A DNA stretch of 19,846 bases from JBAXXL01 sp038206725 (GCA_038206725.1 JBBRAO010000046.1:1-19846), one strand, 5' to 3'. Shown: positions 1 to 8,186, numbered from the stretch's first letter. Program-made: numbers and translations. Notes: generated by a model not told the origin, from the sequence alone.

Positions 1-49
1 AACCTTAGTAGAAAAGCGATATGTACCGACACCTTATTACTTTATTTTT

Positions 50-83
50 CCATCAACCCCACGCTTAAGCGTGAGGTTGATGG
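50..83. repeat. 34-bp near-perfect palindrome
   Basis: Arms of 9 bases (CCATCAACC / GGTTGATGG) enclose a C/A mismatch and a 14-base perfect palindrome (CACGCTTAAGCGTG). No T-run follows on either strand and no gene end is adjacent, so it does not look like an ordinary terminator. It sits at the edge of a repeat-rich intergenic stretch and is probably a dispersed palindromic element. Confidence 0.7.
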
Positions 84-375
84 TTAAGACTAAGGTTAAA
101 TGGGAAATAAGGTTTTTCAGGATTTTCGCGTATTTCGTACCTTCGGCACGTCGTGGGCACCGTTCAGATTTTTTCTACCGATATTCAATCCCTAAAGGGA
201 TGGTTTTCTTCGCATTCAAAATTTAAAATTGTTTGAAGGTGGCATCTTCGCAAGCTCAGAGTGACGAAATCCTTTAATCTTAAAATTCCTTCAAATCGTG
301 GTTCAGACATCTTCTTCGCATTTTCAACTTTCAATTAATCAAGAACCCCACCCAGTCTCTCCAAAGTGGAGGAGA
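84..375. repeat. intergenic repeat mosaic (non-coding)
   Basis: No credible gene lies in 1-440. This stretch holds at least three repeat types that recur near 9061-9205. Bases 169-201, read on the minus strand, match 9061-9093 at 27 of 33 positions and contain the small palindrome ATCCCTTTAGGGAT. Bases 242-265, read on the minus strand, share the core TCACTCTGA and a GAAGA-type tail with 9115-9141. Bases 341-378 share the AGAACCCCA lead and a short C-rich/G-rich hairpin with 9157-9205. Bases 136-150 form a small hairpin around CGTACC/GGCACG. Such elements resemble REP-like or MITE-like debris of Bacteroidetes-type genomes, but no transposase is visible here. Confidence 0.6.
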
Positions 376-410
376 AAGAAAAAAAAAGGCAAATCCTGAA
401 ATCTGCCTTT
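376..410 (-). terminator. Rho-independent terminator after gcvPB
   Basis: On the minus strand a stem AAAGGCA/TGCCTTT (bases 385-391 with 404-410, extendable across one mismatch) is followed directly by nine T residues. It lies about 30 bases past the gcvPB stop codon and closes the fabF-rnc-gcvPB transcript. Confidence 0.8.
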
Positions 411-440
411 CTTTATAACTTTACGAACTTTATAAACTGA

Positions 441-1889
441 TTACGCTTGTGTCCAACGTAAATTAAGATTACGTGCGGCCATTGCGTCGTTGCATCTGCC
501 AATTGGAGTTGAAATTGGTGCTGAGCGAACCAATTCAGGATTAGTTTTAACTTCTTCAGCAATCAAATTCAAAGTGTCTGCAAACGCTTTCAAACCTTCC
601 GGAGTTTCAGTTTCGGTAGGCTCAATTAGCATACATTCGTGAACAATTGATGGGAAATATACTGTTGGTGCGTGGTATCCATAATCCAACAAGCGTTTTG
701 CCATATCCATAGCCGATGCGCCTTGTGCTTTTTGTCTGTCACAGCTAATTGTAAATTCGTGCATTCCCGTTTCTTCATACGGCATTACGAAATTATCTTT
801 AATCAACGAACGGATGTAGTTAGCGTTAATGATAGCATTTTCCGAAACACTGCGTAAACCTTCAGCACCATTCATACGGATATATGTTAATGCGCGAACG
901 TAAACACCGAAATTTCCATACATCGCGTGCATTTTGCCGATTGATTTTGGACAATCATAGTTCATAATAAATTTGTCGTCTTTCTTTACTATTTGAGGAA
1001 CCGGTAAAAACGGAATAAGATCTTTCCTGACACAAATAGGACCAGCACCGGGACCACCGCCGCCGTGAGGTGTGGCAAATGTTTTATGTAAGTTGATGTG
1101 CATACAGTCGAAGCCCATATCGCCGGGACGAACAATACCCATCAAAGCATTCAAGTTCGCGCCGTCCATATACATCAGACCACCGCAAGCGTGAATTACT
1201 TCTGCTATTTCTATAATACCTTTTTCAAAAATACCTACTGTATTTGGATTCGTTAGCATAAATCCGGCAACATCATCACCGCAATGTTCAGCTAAGTCTT
1301 CAACATTAACTCTACCCTGTGCGTTAGATTTGATGTTGATAATCTGGAATCCCGCAATAGCGGCCGATGCAGGGTTTGTGCCGTGAGCGGCATCAGGGAT
1401 TAAAATTTTTGTTCTTTTTGTATCGCCGCGGTCTAAATGATATTGGCGGAATACCAACATAGCGGCTAGTTCACCTTGTGAACCGGCGCTCGGTTGCAAA
1501 GATACACCATCAAAACCACTGATTTCTTTTAACGCTTCGCCAAGTTCATACATTACTTCTAATGCACCTTGAGCGTGTTCATCCTTCATCAACGGATGAG
1601 CATTAGCAAAACCGCCTAAAGCGGCTGTAACTTCATTTATTTTTGGGTTATATTTCATTGTGCAAGAGCCCAATGGATATAAACCTTCTTCGATATTATA
1701 ATTTAAATGCGATAAACGTACAAAATGACGAGCGATTTCGCTTTCGCTGACTTCCGGCAAATATGTAGATTCAGTTCTTAATAAATCTTTCGGTAAAGCC
1801 GTATTGATATCCGTTAGTTCGACATCCAATCGAGGTAAGCTATAACCTTTTCTTCCGGTTACGCTTTTCTCAAATATCAACTTTTCCAT
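441..1889 (-). CDS. gcvPB: Glycine dehydrogenase (decarboxylating) subunit 2, P-protein beta half
   Basis: This is the C-terminal-type half of the split glycine cleavage system P protein, a PLP enzyme that decarboxylates glycine and passes the aminomethyl group to lipoyl-GcvH. The 482 residues fit the family length. Visible marks are YPLGSCTMKYNP (residues 71-82), the PDAAHGTNPASA segment (165-176) and the PLP-lysine motif HKTF with Lys269, followed by the glycine-rich TPHGGGGPGAGP. The ATG shares its A with the rnc stop (TAATG) and has a GAGGA ribosome site inside rnc, so translation is coupled to rnc. The partner gcvPA, gcvH and gcvT are not in the window; GcvPB needs GcvPA to act. Its position at the end of a fatty-acid operon is unexpected for its pathway. 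Confidence 0.95.
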   Translation of the reverse strand: MEKLIFEKSVTGRKGYSLPRLDVELTDINTALPKDLLRTESTYLPEVSESEIARHFVRLSHLNYNIEEGLYPLGSCTMKYNPKINEVTAALGGFANAHPLMKDEHAQGALEVMYELGEALKEISGFDGVSLQPSAGSQGELAAMLVFRQYHLDRGDTKRTKILIPDAAHGTNPASAAIAGFQIINIKSNAQGRVNVEDLAEHCGDDVAGFMLTNPNTVGIFEKGIIEIAEVIHACGGLMYMDGANLNALMGIVRPGDMGFDCMHINLHKTFATPHGGGGPGAGPICVRKDLIPFLPVPQIVKKDDKFIMNYDCPKSIGKMHAMYGNFGVYVRALTYIRMNGAEGLRSVSENAIINANYIRSLIKDNFVMPYEETGMHEFTISCDRQKAQGASAMDMAKRLLDYGYHAPTVYFPSIVHECMLIEPTETETPEGLKAFADTLNLIAEEVKTNPELVRSAPISTPIGRCNDAMAARNLNLRWTQA

Positions 1890-2710
1890 TATTTTTCCTC
1901 ATTGTTTTTAATATTTGTAAATATTTCTAAAGCTTTTTGCGCGGCTTGTTTTTCCGCTTCTTTTTTAGTTCTTCCAACACCATTCGCTATTGTTTCACCT
2001 TCAACCAGTACAGCAACTTTGAAAATTTTATTGTGTGCCGGTCCGAGTTCTTCTATTACTTCGTAAGTAGGAAAACTTTTTCCGTCCGCCTGTACTGTTT
2101 CCAAAAGCACGCTTTTGTAGTTAATATCTTCGAGCAATCCATAGTGGAGCATAATAGGTAGGAGTTTATTCAAAATCATTTTTTTCGCTTGACGAAAACC
2201 AGAGTCCAAATAAACTGCGGCTATGATTGCTTCCATAACATCGCCCAAAATCGAACTTGTTGTTGAATTATTGAATACTTTGCGAGCGCTATCACTAGCT
2301 TGTATAAGATCTACTAATCCGAGTTGTTTGTTACAAAGTTCCAGCGAACAGCTATTAACTAAGTTTGCCCTCATCGGACTCAAAATACCTTCCGTTTGAT
2401 CCTTATATTCGAAAAATAGGTATTCCGCGATTACTAATCCAAGGATTGAATCGCCAAGAAATTCCAATCTTTCATAAGAATGAACGTACCCGGTATTATA
2501 AAACAGATAAGATTTATGAGTCAAAGCCGCTTCATATATACCTCTATTACTTATTTTTACACTCAAAATTACTTCGAGCTTAGAAGTTAGATTATTAGTC
2601 AAGAATCCAACTTGCGGAAAAATTGCCGCTAAGTTGGATTCCTTAACATCGTTTAATCTATCTTTATCTAATGAAAGATTATCGTATAAATTTTTGAAAA
2701 ATTCTCTCAC
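1889..2710 (-). CDS. rnc: Ribonuclease III
   Basis: RNase III cleaves double-stranded RNA in rRNA precursors and mRNAs, as a homodimer in the cytoplasm. The signature ERLEFLGDS is at residues 80-88. The expected metal-binding and catalytic acids are present: Glu80, Glu83, Asp87, Glu107, Asp157 and Glu160 (GDVMEA). A double-stranded RNA-binding domain occupies about 197-265, ending in KKEAEKQAAQKALEIF. The protein has roughly 40 more N-terminal residues than the E. coli enzyme, as is common in the Bacteroidetes/Chlorobi group. The start is GTG at 2710: an in-frame TGA lies only a few codons upstream and no suitable ATG follows before the catalytic domain. It lies 25 bases after fabF and overlaps gcvPB by one base. 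Confidence 0.95.
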   Translation of the reverse strand: MREFFKNLYDNLSLDKDRLNDVKESNLAAIFPQVGFLTNNLTSKLEVILSVKISNRGIYEAALTHKSYLFYNTGYVHSYERLEFLGDSILGLVIAEYLFFEYKDQTEGILSPMRANLVNSCSLELCNKQLGLVDLIQASDSARKVFNNSTTSSILGDVMEAIIAAVYLDSGFRQAKKMILNKLLPIMLHYGLLEDINYKSVLLETVQADGKSFPTYEVIEELGPAHNKIFKVAVLVEGETIANGVGRTKKEAEKQAAQKALEIFTNIKNNEEK

Positions 2711-2735
2711 GGTAGTATATCACCAAGATAATGAA

Positions 2736-3992
2736 TTATTTATAAGCTTTAAAGCAAAGAGTCGCATTATGACCACCAAATCCGAAGGTATTACTCAAAG
2801 CTGCATTAATTATTTTTTTCTTAGCAACATTTGGTGTGCAATCCAAATCGCAATCCGGATCAGGAGTAAAATAATTAATCGTTGGAGGAATAAGTCCATT
2901 TTTGATAGCTAAAATTGTAGCTATTGCTTCTACAGCGCCAGTTGCGCCTAATAAGTGACCTGTCATTGATTTAGTTGAACTGATAGATAATTTATACGCG
3001 TATTCTCCAAAAACAGATTTAATAGCTTTGGTTTCAGCTATATCTCCCAAAGGAGTTGATGTTCCGTGAACATTTATATAATCTATATCTTCCAGTTTCA
3101 ATCCGGAATCTTCTACAGCCATAGCCATAGATCTGGCGGCACCTTCACCGCTTTCCAAAGGAGCAGTTATATGATACGCGTCATCAGTCATTCCAAAACC
3201 ACTGATTTCACAATAGATTCTTGCACCGCGAGCTAAAGCGTGTTCTTCGGTTTCTAAAATCAAGATACCACCACCTTCGCCCATTACAAATCCATCTCTA
3301 TCCTTATCGAATGGACGGCTTGCTGTTTTAGGGTCATCATTTCTTGTGGAAATAGCTTGCATTGAATTGAAACCGCCTACACCCATAGGACATATAGCCG
3401 CTTCCGCTCCGCCGGCAATCATTATATCGGCATTGCCGCGTTGTATTAACATCACAGCGTCTGCGATAGAATGAGAACTTGTAGCACAAGCTGATAGAGT
3501 TGAGTAACAAGGTCCACCAAATCCATAACGGATAGCGATATGACCGCTGGCAATATTACCAATCATCATCGGAATGAAGAAAGGTGAAATACGATCAGGC
3601 TTCCCTTCTCTTTTGGTTACAGTTTCGACTTGTTTGTGGTACGTCCACATACCGCCGATACCTGAACCAACTATTACACCGGCTCTATTACCATCAATTT
3701 TTTCGAGATCCAATCCTGAATCCTCAATTGCCATAGCCGCTGAAGCCATTGCGTAATGGGTATATAAATCCATTCTCTGAGCTTCTTTACGATCTAGATA
3801 CTTAGAAGCATCGAAATCCTTTACTTCGCAAGCAAATTTGGTTTTGAAAAACTCAGTATCGAATTGAGTTATTGGACCGCAACCACTTTTACCCGCTATT
3901 AGACTTTGCCAGAATTCTTCTACTGTATTTCCAATTGGAGTAACGGCACCAAGCCCGGTTACAACAATTTTAGGAAAATTATATTTTGACAT
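2736..3992 (-). CDS. fabF: Beta-ketoacyl-ACP synthase II
   Basis: FabF condenses malonyl-ACP with a growing acyl-ACP in the elongation cycle of type II fatty-acid synthesis. All catalytic residues are in place over 418 residues: nucleophile Cys169 (STLSACATS), His309 (NVHGTSTPLGD), Lys341 and His346 (STKSMTGHLLGATGA), plus the gating GFGGHN near the C terminus. The gene follows acpP in the usual order but is separated from it by a hairpin terminator, so it may be expressed at lower level than acpP by read-through or may have its own promoter; I found no consensus promoter in the gap. The ribosome site is weak and A-rich. Confidence 0.96.
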   Translation of the reverse strand: MSKYNFPKIVVTGLGAVTPIGNTVEEFWQSLIAGKSGCGPITQFDTEFFKTKFACEVKDFDASKYLDRKEAQRMDLYTHYAMASAAMAIEDSGLDLEKIDGNRAGVIVGSGIGGMWTYHKQVETVTKREGKPDRISPFFIPMMIGNIASGHIAIRYGFGGPCYSTLSACATSSHSIADAVMLIQRGNADIMIAGGAEAAICPMGVGGFNSMQAISTRNDDPKTASRPFDKDRDGFVMGEGGGILILETEEHALARGARIYCEISGFGMTDDAYHITAPLESGEGAARSMAMAVEDSGLKLEDIDYINVHGTSTPLGDIAETKAIKSVFGEYAYKLSISSTKSMTGHLLGATGAVEAIATILAIKNGLIPPTINYFTPDPDCDLDCTPNVAKKKIINAALSNTFGFGGHNATLCFKAYK

Positions 3993-4024
3993 ATTTTTCT
4001 TTTGTTATTTTTACATTCGCTTTA

Positions 4025-4054
4025 AAAACATTAAGGGAGATATACTCCCTTAAT
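4025..4054 (-). terminator. Terminator/attenuator between acpP and fabF
   Basis: On the minus strand a 10-bp perfect stem (TTAAGGGAG/CTCCCTTAA plus one flanking A-T pair, bases 4030-4039 with 4045-4054) with a 5-base loop is followed by TGTTTTT. It lies 35 bases after the acpP stop, inside an otherwise continuous operon. The likely effect is a high level of acpP message and partial read-through into fabF-rnc-gcvPB. Confidence 0.75.
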
Positions 4055-4089
4055 ATCCAATAAGTAAGAAACTTAAAGCCAGGGGTATA

Positions 4090-4326
4090 TTAACCTAATT
4101 TAGCTTCTAATAGTGTTAATACATCACCAACTGTTTGTATTTTTTCTTGATCACTTTCTTCGAAACTTACATCGAATTCGTTTTCGAATTCCATAATGAG
4201 CTCAACGCTATCTAATGAATCAGCCCCTAAGTCTTTTGTGAAAGAAGCTTCTGGAGTGATTTGTGATTCTTCTACACCAAGTTTATTTACGATTATTTCA
4301 GTTACTTTTGCTTTAATGTCAGCCAT
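4090..4326 (-). CDS. acpP: Acyl carrier protein
   Basis: ACP carries the acyl chain on a 4'-phosphopantetheine arm through fatty-acid synthesis and to PlsX. The DSL attachment site is at Ser37 (LGADSLDSVEL), in an acidic four-helix protein of 78 residues. I chose the ATG at 4326 rather than the in-frame ATG at 4338: the upstream ATG overlaps the Shine-Dalgarno sequence GAGGTG, which is correctly spaced for 4326, and MADIKAKV gives the usual family length. A consensus promoter lies about 50 bases upstream and a hairpin terminator follows the gene, which fits the abundant single-gene transcript known for acpP in many bacteria. Confidence 0.96.
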   Translation of the reverse strand: MADIKAKVTEIIVNKLGVEESQITPEASFTKDLGADSLDSVELIMEFENEFDVSFEESDQEKIQTVGDVLTLLEAKLG

Positions 4327-4373
4327 TTTACACCTCATATTAATTATTATAAATTACTAAAAATACTTAAATT

Positions 4374-4405
4374 CAAAATTAATTCTTTTTATTACAATAA
4401 ACAAA
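4374..4405 (-). promoter_or_regulatory. Bacteroidetes-type promoter for acpP
   Basis: On the minus strand TTTG (4402-4405) is followed after exactly 20 bases by TAATTTTG (4374-4381), matching the Bacteroidetes primary-sigma consensus TTG...TAnnTTTG. The acpP start lies about 48 bases downstream. The same geometry occurs at 8969-9000 and 18841-18872. Confidence 0.65.
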
Positions 4406-4427
4406 AATTTGTTAATATTTTTGATTA

Positions 4428-5147
4428 TTACATCAACAATCCGCCGTCCACATTTAGGACTTGACCCGTTATATATGACGAATCGTCGGATGCTAAAAAC
4501 AACGCCGCGTTAGCTATATCGCTTGGTTCGGCTCCGCGTCTGAGCGGAATGTTATCTTCAAAATACTTTCTTTGATCATCGGTTAATTTGTCGGTCATTG
4601 CAGTTTTTACAAAACCGGGTGCTATTAAGTTGATCAATATATTACGACCTCCTAATTCTTTTGCCATCGATTTTGTCAAACCAATTAATCCTGCTTTAGA
4701 AGCTGAATAATTTGCTTGTCCCGCATTACCCATCACACCAACAACAGAGCCCATATTTATGATTCTGCCTGCTCTTTGTGACATCATTGGCTTAATTGCC
4801 GCTTTCGAGCAGATAAACGCGCCTTTCAAATTGATTGTCAATACTCTATCCCAATCATCTTCGCTCATACGCATTACTAAATTGTCTCGAGTAATTCCTG
4901 CATTGTTTACAAGAATATCTAATCGTTTATTTGCTTCAATTATTGTATCAACAGCGTTTTTTACGCTTTCTGAATTAGTAACGTCAGCCTTTAAATACTT
5001 GATTTTATCATAAGGGAAATCACTTTCCGGTTCGATAACATCTAGAGCATAAACTATAGCACCTTCATTAGCAAATACTTCCGCGATAGCTCTTCCGATA
5101 CCGCGAGCACCGCCTGTGATTGCCGCTATTTTGTTTTCTAATCTCAT
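4428..5147 (-). CDS. fabG: 3-oxoacyl-ACP reductase
   Basis: FabG performs the first reduction of each elongation cycle. It is a classical short-chain dehydrogenase of 239 residues: cofactor loop TGGARGIG (11-18), NNAG (81-84), and the catalytic set Asn106, Ser134, Tyr147 and Lys151 (YSASK). The C-terminal NVDGG is the usual FabG ending. The second beta strand ends in an acidic residue (YALDV, Asp36), a feature of NAD(H)-using members of the family, whereas the E. coli enzyme uses NADPH; cofactor preference for NADH is therefore inferred. It follows fabD by 15 bases with ribosome site AAAGGA eight bases before the ATG. Confidence 0.95.
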   Translation of the reverse strand: MRLENKIAAITGGARGIGRAIAEVFANEGAIVYALDVIEPESDFPYDKIKYLKADVTNSESVKNAVDTIIEANKRLDILVNNAGITRDNLVMRMSEDDWDRVLTINLKGAFICSKAAIKPMMSQRAGRIINMGSVVGVMGNAGQANYSASKAGLIGLTKSMAKELGGRNILINLIAPGFVKTAMTDKLTDDQRKYFEDNIPLRRGAEPSDIANAALFLASDDSSYITGQVLNVDGGLLM

Positions 5148-5162
5148 TTTAGTATTCCTTTA

Positions 5163-6083
5163 TTATATTTTGGAAATATCTTCAACTTTATCGATGCCGC
5201 TAATTTCGACATCGCTTAAAATACGTTTTACTAAACCTTGCAAAACTGTACCCGGTCCTAATTCAACAAATTTTGTGAAACCGTCCGTTTTCATTTCATT
5301 CATTGATTGAGTCCAACGTACTGGAAATGTAAGTTGTTTGATTAACGCTTCTTTAATATCACTGCTTTTGGTTAATGGTTTTGCTGTAACGTTTGAATAA
5401 ATAGGTACTTTCGTATCCGAAAAATTGGTTTCGCTTATAGCTTTTTCCAATTCAACTTTTGCAGGTTCCATTAATGGTGAATGAAACGCGCCGCTAACGA
5501 CTAGTTCTTTTACCATTTTTGCTCCGGCGGTTTTAAATTCACCCGTTATTTCACGAAGATAGTCACGTGAGCCCGAAACTACTGTTTGACCCGGTGAATT
5601 GAAATTCGCCGCAGCTATAATTTTCCCTTCTGAAGGATTATTTAGCTTATCGCAGATTTCACTGACTTTATCGTCATCCATTCCGATTATTGCAAACATA
5701 GTCCCCGGTAAATCATTACCTGCGGAATACATTAATTCGCCACGGTAAGAAACAAGTTTCAACGCGTCTTCAAAAGTCAATGCACCTGCCGCGTACAATG
5801 CCGCATATTCGCCGACTGAATGACCGGCAACTCCATCAAACTGGATTTTATCTTTTATTAAGTCAAACACAATTGCTGAATGTATGAACAATGCAGGTTG
5901 TGTATATTTTGTTTTCTTTAGTTCATCAATAGGACCTGCGAACATAATATCGCTGATTTTATATCCTAAGATTTCATTAGCTTTATTTATTTTCTCTGCC
6001 GCTTCCGGGTATTGCTCATAAATATCTTGTAGCATACCAACGTATTGCGAACCTTGTCCCGAACATATAAATGCTGTTTTCAT
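5163..6083 (-). CDS. fabD: Malonyl-CoA:ACP transacylase
   Basis: FabD loads malonyl groups on to ACP. Motifs counted from the chosen start are GQGSQ (9-13), the nucleophile elbow GHSVGEY with Ser89, Arg114, and the catalytic His201 in SGAFHSPLM. Two in-frame ATGs lie six bases apart (6089 and 6083). I chose 6083 because the ribosome site AAGGA is then eight bases upstream, the same arrangement as for fabG, while the first ATG would leave only two bases. The 306-residue protein matches the family length. It lies between fabH and fabG with short gaps. Confidence 0.94.
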   Translation of the reverse strand: MKTAFICSGQGSQYVGMLQDIYEQYPEAAEKINKANEILGYKISDIMFAGPIDELKKTKYTQPALFIHSAIVFDLIKDKIQFDGVAGHSVGEYAALYAAGALTFEDALKLVSYRGELMYSAGNDLPGTMFAIIGMDDDKVSEICDKLNNPSEGKIIAAANFNSPGQTVVSGSRDYLREITGEFKTAGAKMVKELVVSGAFHSPLMEPAKVELEKAISETNFSDTKVPIYSNVTAKPLTKSSDIKEALIKQLTFPVRWTQSMNEMKTDGFTKFVELGPGTVLQGLVKRILSDVEISGIDKVEDISKI

Positions 6084-6098
6084 TTTCATATTCCTTTA

Positions 6099-7085
6099 TT
6101 AATCTAGACCCCAGCGCAAATAAATCGCTCCCCAAGTAAATCCTGCGCCAAAACTGGCTAATATTACATTTTGACCCTTTTTAAGTTTGCCTTCTTGATA
6201 CCATTCCGATAAACAAATTGGAATGGTTGCCGAAGTTGTATTGCCAAATTTATGAATGTTAATCATTACTTTGGCAGGGTCCAATTTCATTTTCTTAGCT
6301 GTAAAGTCAATAATTCTCAAATTTGCTTGATGCGGTACCAACCAATCAATTGTGTCGTTTGTAAGGTTATTATTTTTCATTATTTGAAGAGCCACTTCGG
6401 ACATTCCTTTAACGGCGGCTTTAAATACGTTTTGACCGTCTTGAAATATATAGTGTTCTTTATTTTTTACTGTTTCTTCTGTTGCCGGATGAAAACTACC
6501 ACCGGCTTTCATATTTAAGTACTTTGCTCCCGAGCCGTCAATATGTAAAATCTGATCCATTACTCCATAAGAAGGATCTTCCGATTTTTCAATCAGTACA
6601 CAACCGGCGCCATCGCCAAAAAGTACACATTGCGTACGGTCGCTAAAGTCTGTAATTGTTGACATTTTTTCGCCTGAGCAAAGTAAGACGTTGCGTACAA
6701 CGCCTGATTCAACCAATTTCGCCGCATTTACAAGACCAAAAACGAAACCCGAGCAAGCGGCTGACATATCAAAACCCCAAGCGTTTTTGGCACCTATTTT
6801 ATCTTGTACTACACACGCTGTAGATGGGAAAAAGTGATCCGGTGTAACCGTTGTCACTATAATACAATCTACATCATCTGGAGACATTCCTCTTCTTTCT
6901 AAACATTCCAATGCCGCAGGGACTATTAAATCCGATGTGGCTCCTTCTTTTGCAAATCTACGTTCTTTTATTCCCGTTCTTTCTACGATCCATTCATCGT
7001 TAGTATCCAAATACTGTGAAAAGTATGAATTAGGATACACGTCCGATGGTAAGTAATGACCAATAGATGTTATCGTTGCGGGCAT
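6099..7085 (-). CDS. fabH: Beta-ketoacyl-ACP synthase III
   Basis: FabH starts fatty-acid synthesis by condensing an acyl-CoA primer with malonyl-ACP. The Cys-His-Asn triad is Cys111 (AACSGF), His252 (PHQANLRI) and Asn282 (GNTTSATIP), in 328 residues. The TNDEWI..RTGI signature is at about 28-39. A GAGGA ribosome site lies five bases before the ATG. Gaps to plsX and fabD are short, so it is part of the same transcript. Whether it prefers acetyl or branched primers cannot be read from the motifs alone. Confidence 0.96.
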   Translation of the reverse strand: MPATITSIGHYLPSDVYPNSYFSQYLDTNDEWIVERTGIKERRFAKEGATSDLIVPAALECLERRGMSPDDVDCIIVTTVTPDHFFPSTACVVQDKIGAKNAWGFDMSAACSGFVFGLVNAAKLVESGVVRNVLLCSGEKMSTITDFSDRTQCVLFGDGAGCVLIEKSEDPSYGVMDQILHIDGSGAKYLNMKAGGSFHPATEETVKNKEHYIFQDGQNVFKAAVKGMSEVALQIMKNNNLTNDTIDWLVPHQANLRIIDFTAKKMKLDPAKVMINIHKFGNTTSATIPICLSEWYQEGKLKKGQNVILASFGAGFTWGAIYLRWGLD

Positions 7086-7095
7086 TGTTTCCTCA

Positions 7096-8118
7096 TTAAT
7101 TTATTAACGATTTTGAAATTTCTTCTAAAAATTCTGACTCAACCAACATAGCGGCTTTTGTCAAAGCGGCTTCAAATGCTAAAGGAGTACTCTTGCCGTG
7201 GCAAACTAACGCGGTACCTTTAATACCTAAAATAGGAACACCGCCGTAAACCTGGTAATCGAAACTCTTCATTATTTGTTTCAAAACAGGCATTAATAAT
7301 CCAATTTTGATTTTTGAAAGCAAACTATTATCAGCATATAATTGTATCTTATTTTTTAAGATACCCGGAAAGCTTTCTGCAAATTTCAGCAGAATATTGC
7401 CGGTGTAACCGTCGCAAATCACAATATCAATGTTTCCGGAAAGTATATCGTTGCCTTCGATATTGCCAACAAAATTTAATTTGCTTTCTGTCAATAATTT
7501 ATGTGCTTCTCTGTATAATTCAATACCTTTTCCTTTTTCTTCGCCTATGTTTAGCAAGCCTATTTTAGGTTTTTCGACATTGCCAGATTTGCGTACATAA
7601 GCATCTGCTAATAAAGCAAATTCATACAACATTGTAGGTTTAACTTCGATGTTAGCACCCACGTCCAAAACAAAAACTTTGCCGTAGGGTCCTTTAGCCG
7701 GAAAATAACTGCCTATGGTTGGGCGGCTGAATCCTTCTATTCTACCTGCTACAAAAGTACCGCATACTAACATCGCTCCGGTATTCCCGGCTGATATAAA
7801 AGCATCGGCTTCTTTGCTTTTGATTAGATGAAAACCTTGATACAAAGAGGAATCGGTTTTATTTAATATATCTGTTGATTTATCGGAAAATGTAATTACA
7901 TCACTTGCGTGGTGAATCCGGATTTTGTCCTGATAGGTTTGTGCTTCTTTTTGTTTGGCAAGTTCTTCTTTTATGATTTTCTCATTGCCGACAAAAATCA
8001 ATTCTATGGCGGAAGAATGGTTTTTTGCCAAAAAGTTTAATGCGCCGAGGATTTCACTCTTCGGAGCATTGTCACTACCCATTACATCTAATGCTATTCG
8101 GATTGTGCTATTAAGCAT
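7096..8118 (-). CDS. plsX: Phosphate acyltransferase
   Basis: PlsX converts acyl-ACP to acyl-phosphate, the donor used by PlsY to begin phospholipid synthesis, at the inner face of the membrane. Family motifs are ALDVMGSDNAP (9-19), ISAGNTGAM (108-116), LDVGAN (151-156) and GLLNIGEEKGKG (187-198), over 340 residues. The open frame extends ten codons further upstream to an ATG at 8148, but that start would lie inside a perfect hairpin and adds residues absent from the family, whose members begin just before the ALDVMG strand; I therefore chose the ATG at 8118. There is no clear Shine-Dalgarno sequence. Confidence 0.94.
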   Translation of the reverse strand: MLNSTIRIALDVMGSDNAPKSEILGALNFLAKNHSSAIELIFVGNEKIIKEELAKQKEAQTYQDKIRIHHASDVITFSDKSTDILNKTDSSLYQGFHLIKSKEADAFISAGNTGAMLVCGTFVAGRIEGFSRPTIGSYFPAKGPYGKVFVLDVGANIEVKPTMLYEFALLADAYVRKSGNVEKPKIGLLNIGEEKGKGIELYREAHKLLTESKLNFVGNIEGNDILSGNIDIVICDGYTGNILLKFAESFPGILKNKIQLYADNSLLSKIKIGLLMPVLKQIMKSFDYQVYGGVPILGIKGTALVCHGKSTPLAFEAALTKAAMLVESEFLEEISKSLIN

Positions 8119-8129
8119 ATTTATCTGTA

Positions 8130-8166
8130 TATATTTTCGGGTCTGCAATTGAGACCCGAAAATATA
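8130..8166. repeat. Perfect 15-bp-stem hairpin between rpmF and plsX
   Basis: TATATTTTCGGGTCT (8130-8144) and its exact reverse complement (8152-8166) enclose the 7-base loop GCAATTG. There is no T-run after it on the minus strand, so it is not a standard terminator. In the operon message it would form a long uninterrupted RNA stem about 12 bases before the plsX start. A role in processing, message stability or plsX translation is possible but unproved. Confidence 0.8.
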
Positions 8167-8186
8167 ATATTAATGTTAATTATAAA

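Noticed and set aside
1..440. CRISPR array
   Set aside because: The repeats are different from one another, irregularly spaced and partly inverted; there are no regular spacers and no cas genes.
4031..4053. Possible riboswitch or regulator site between acpP and fabF
   Set aside because: A simple stem with a following T-run after a stop codon is better explained as a terminator/attenuator.
4327..4338. Upstream ATG giving an 82-residue ACP
   Set aside because: It overlaps the GAGGTG ribosome site that serves the ATG at 4326, and the shorter form is the normal ACP length.
8119..8148. Upstream ATG giving a 350-residue PlsX
   Set aside because: It begins inside the perfect hairpin 8130-8166 and adds residues not found in the family.
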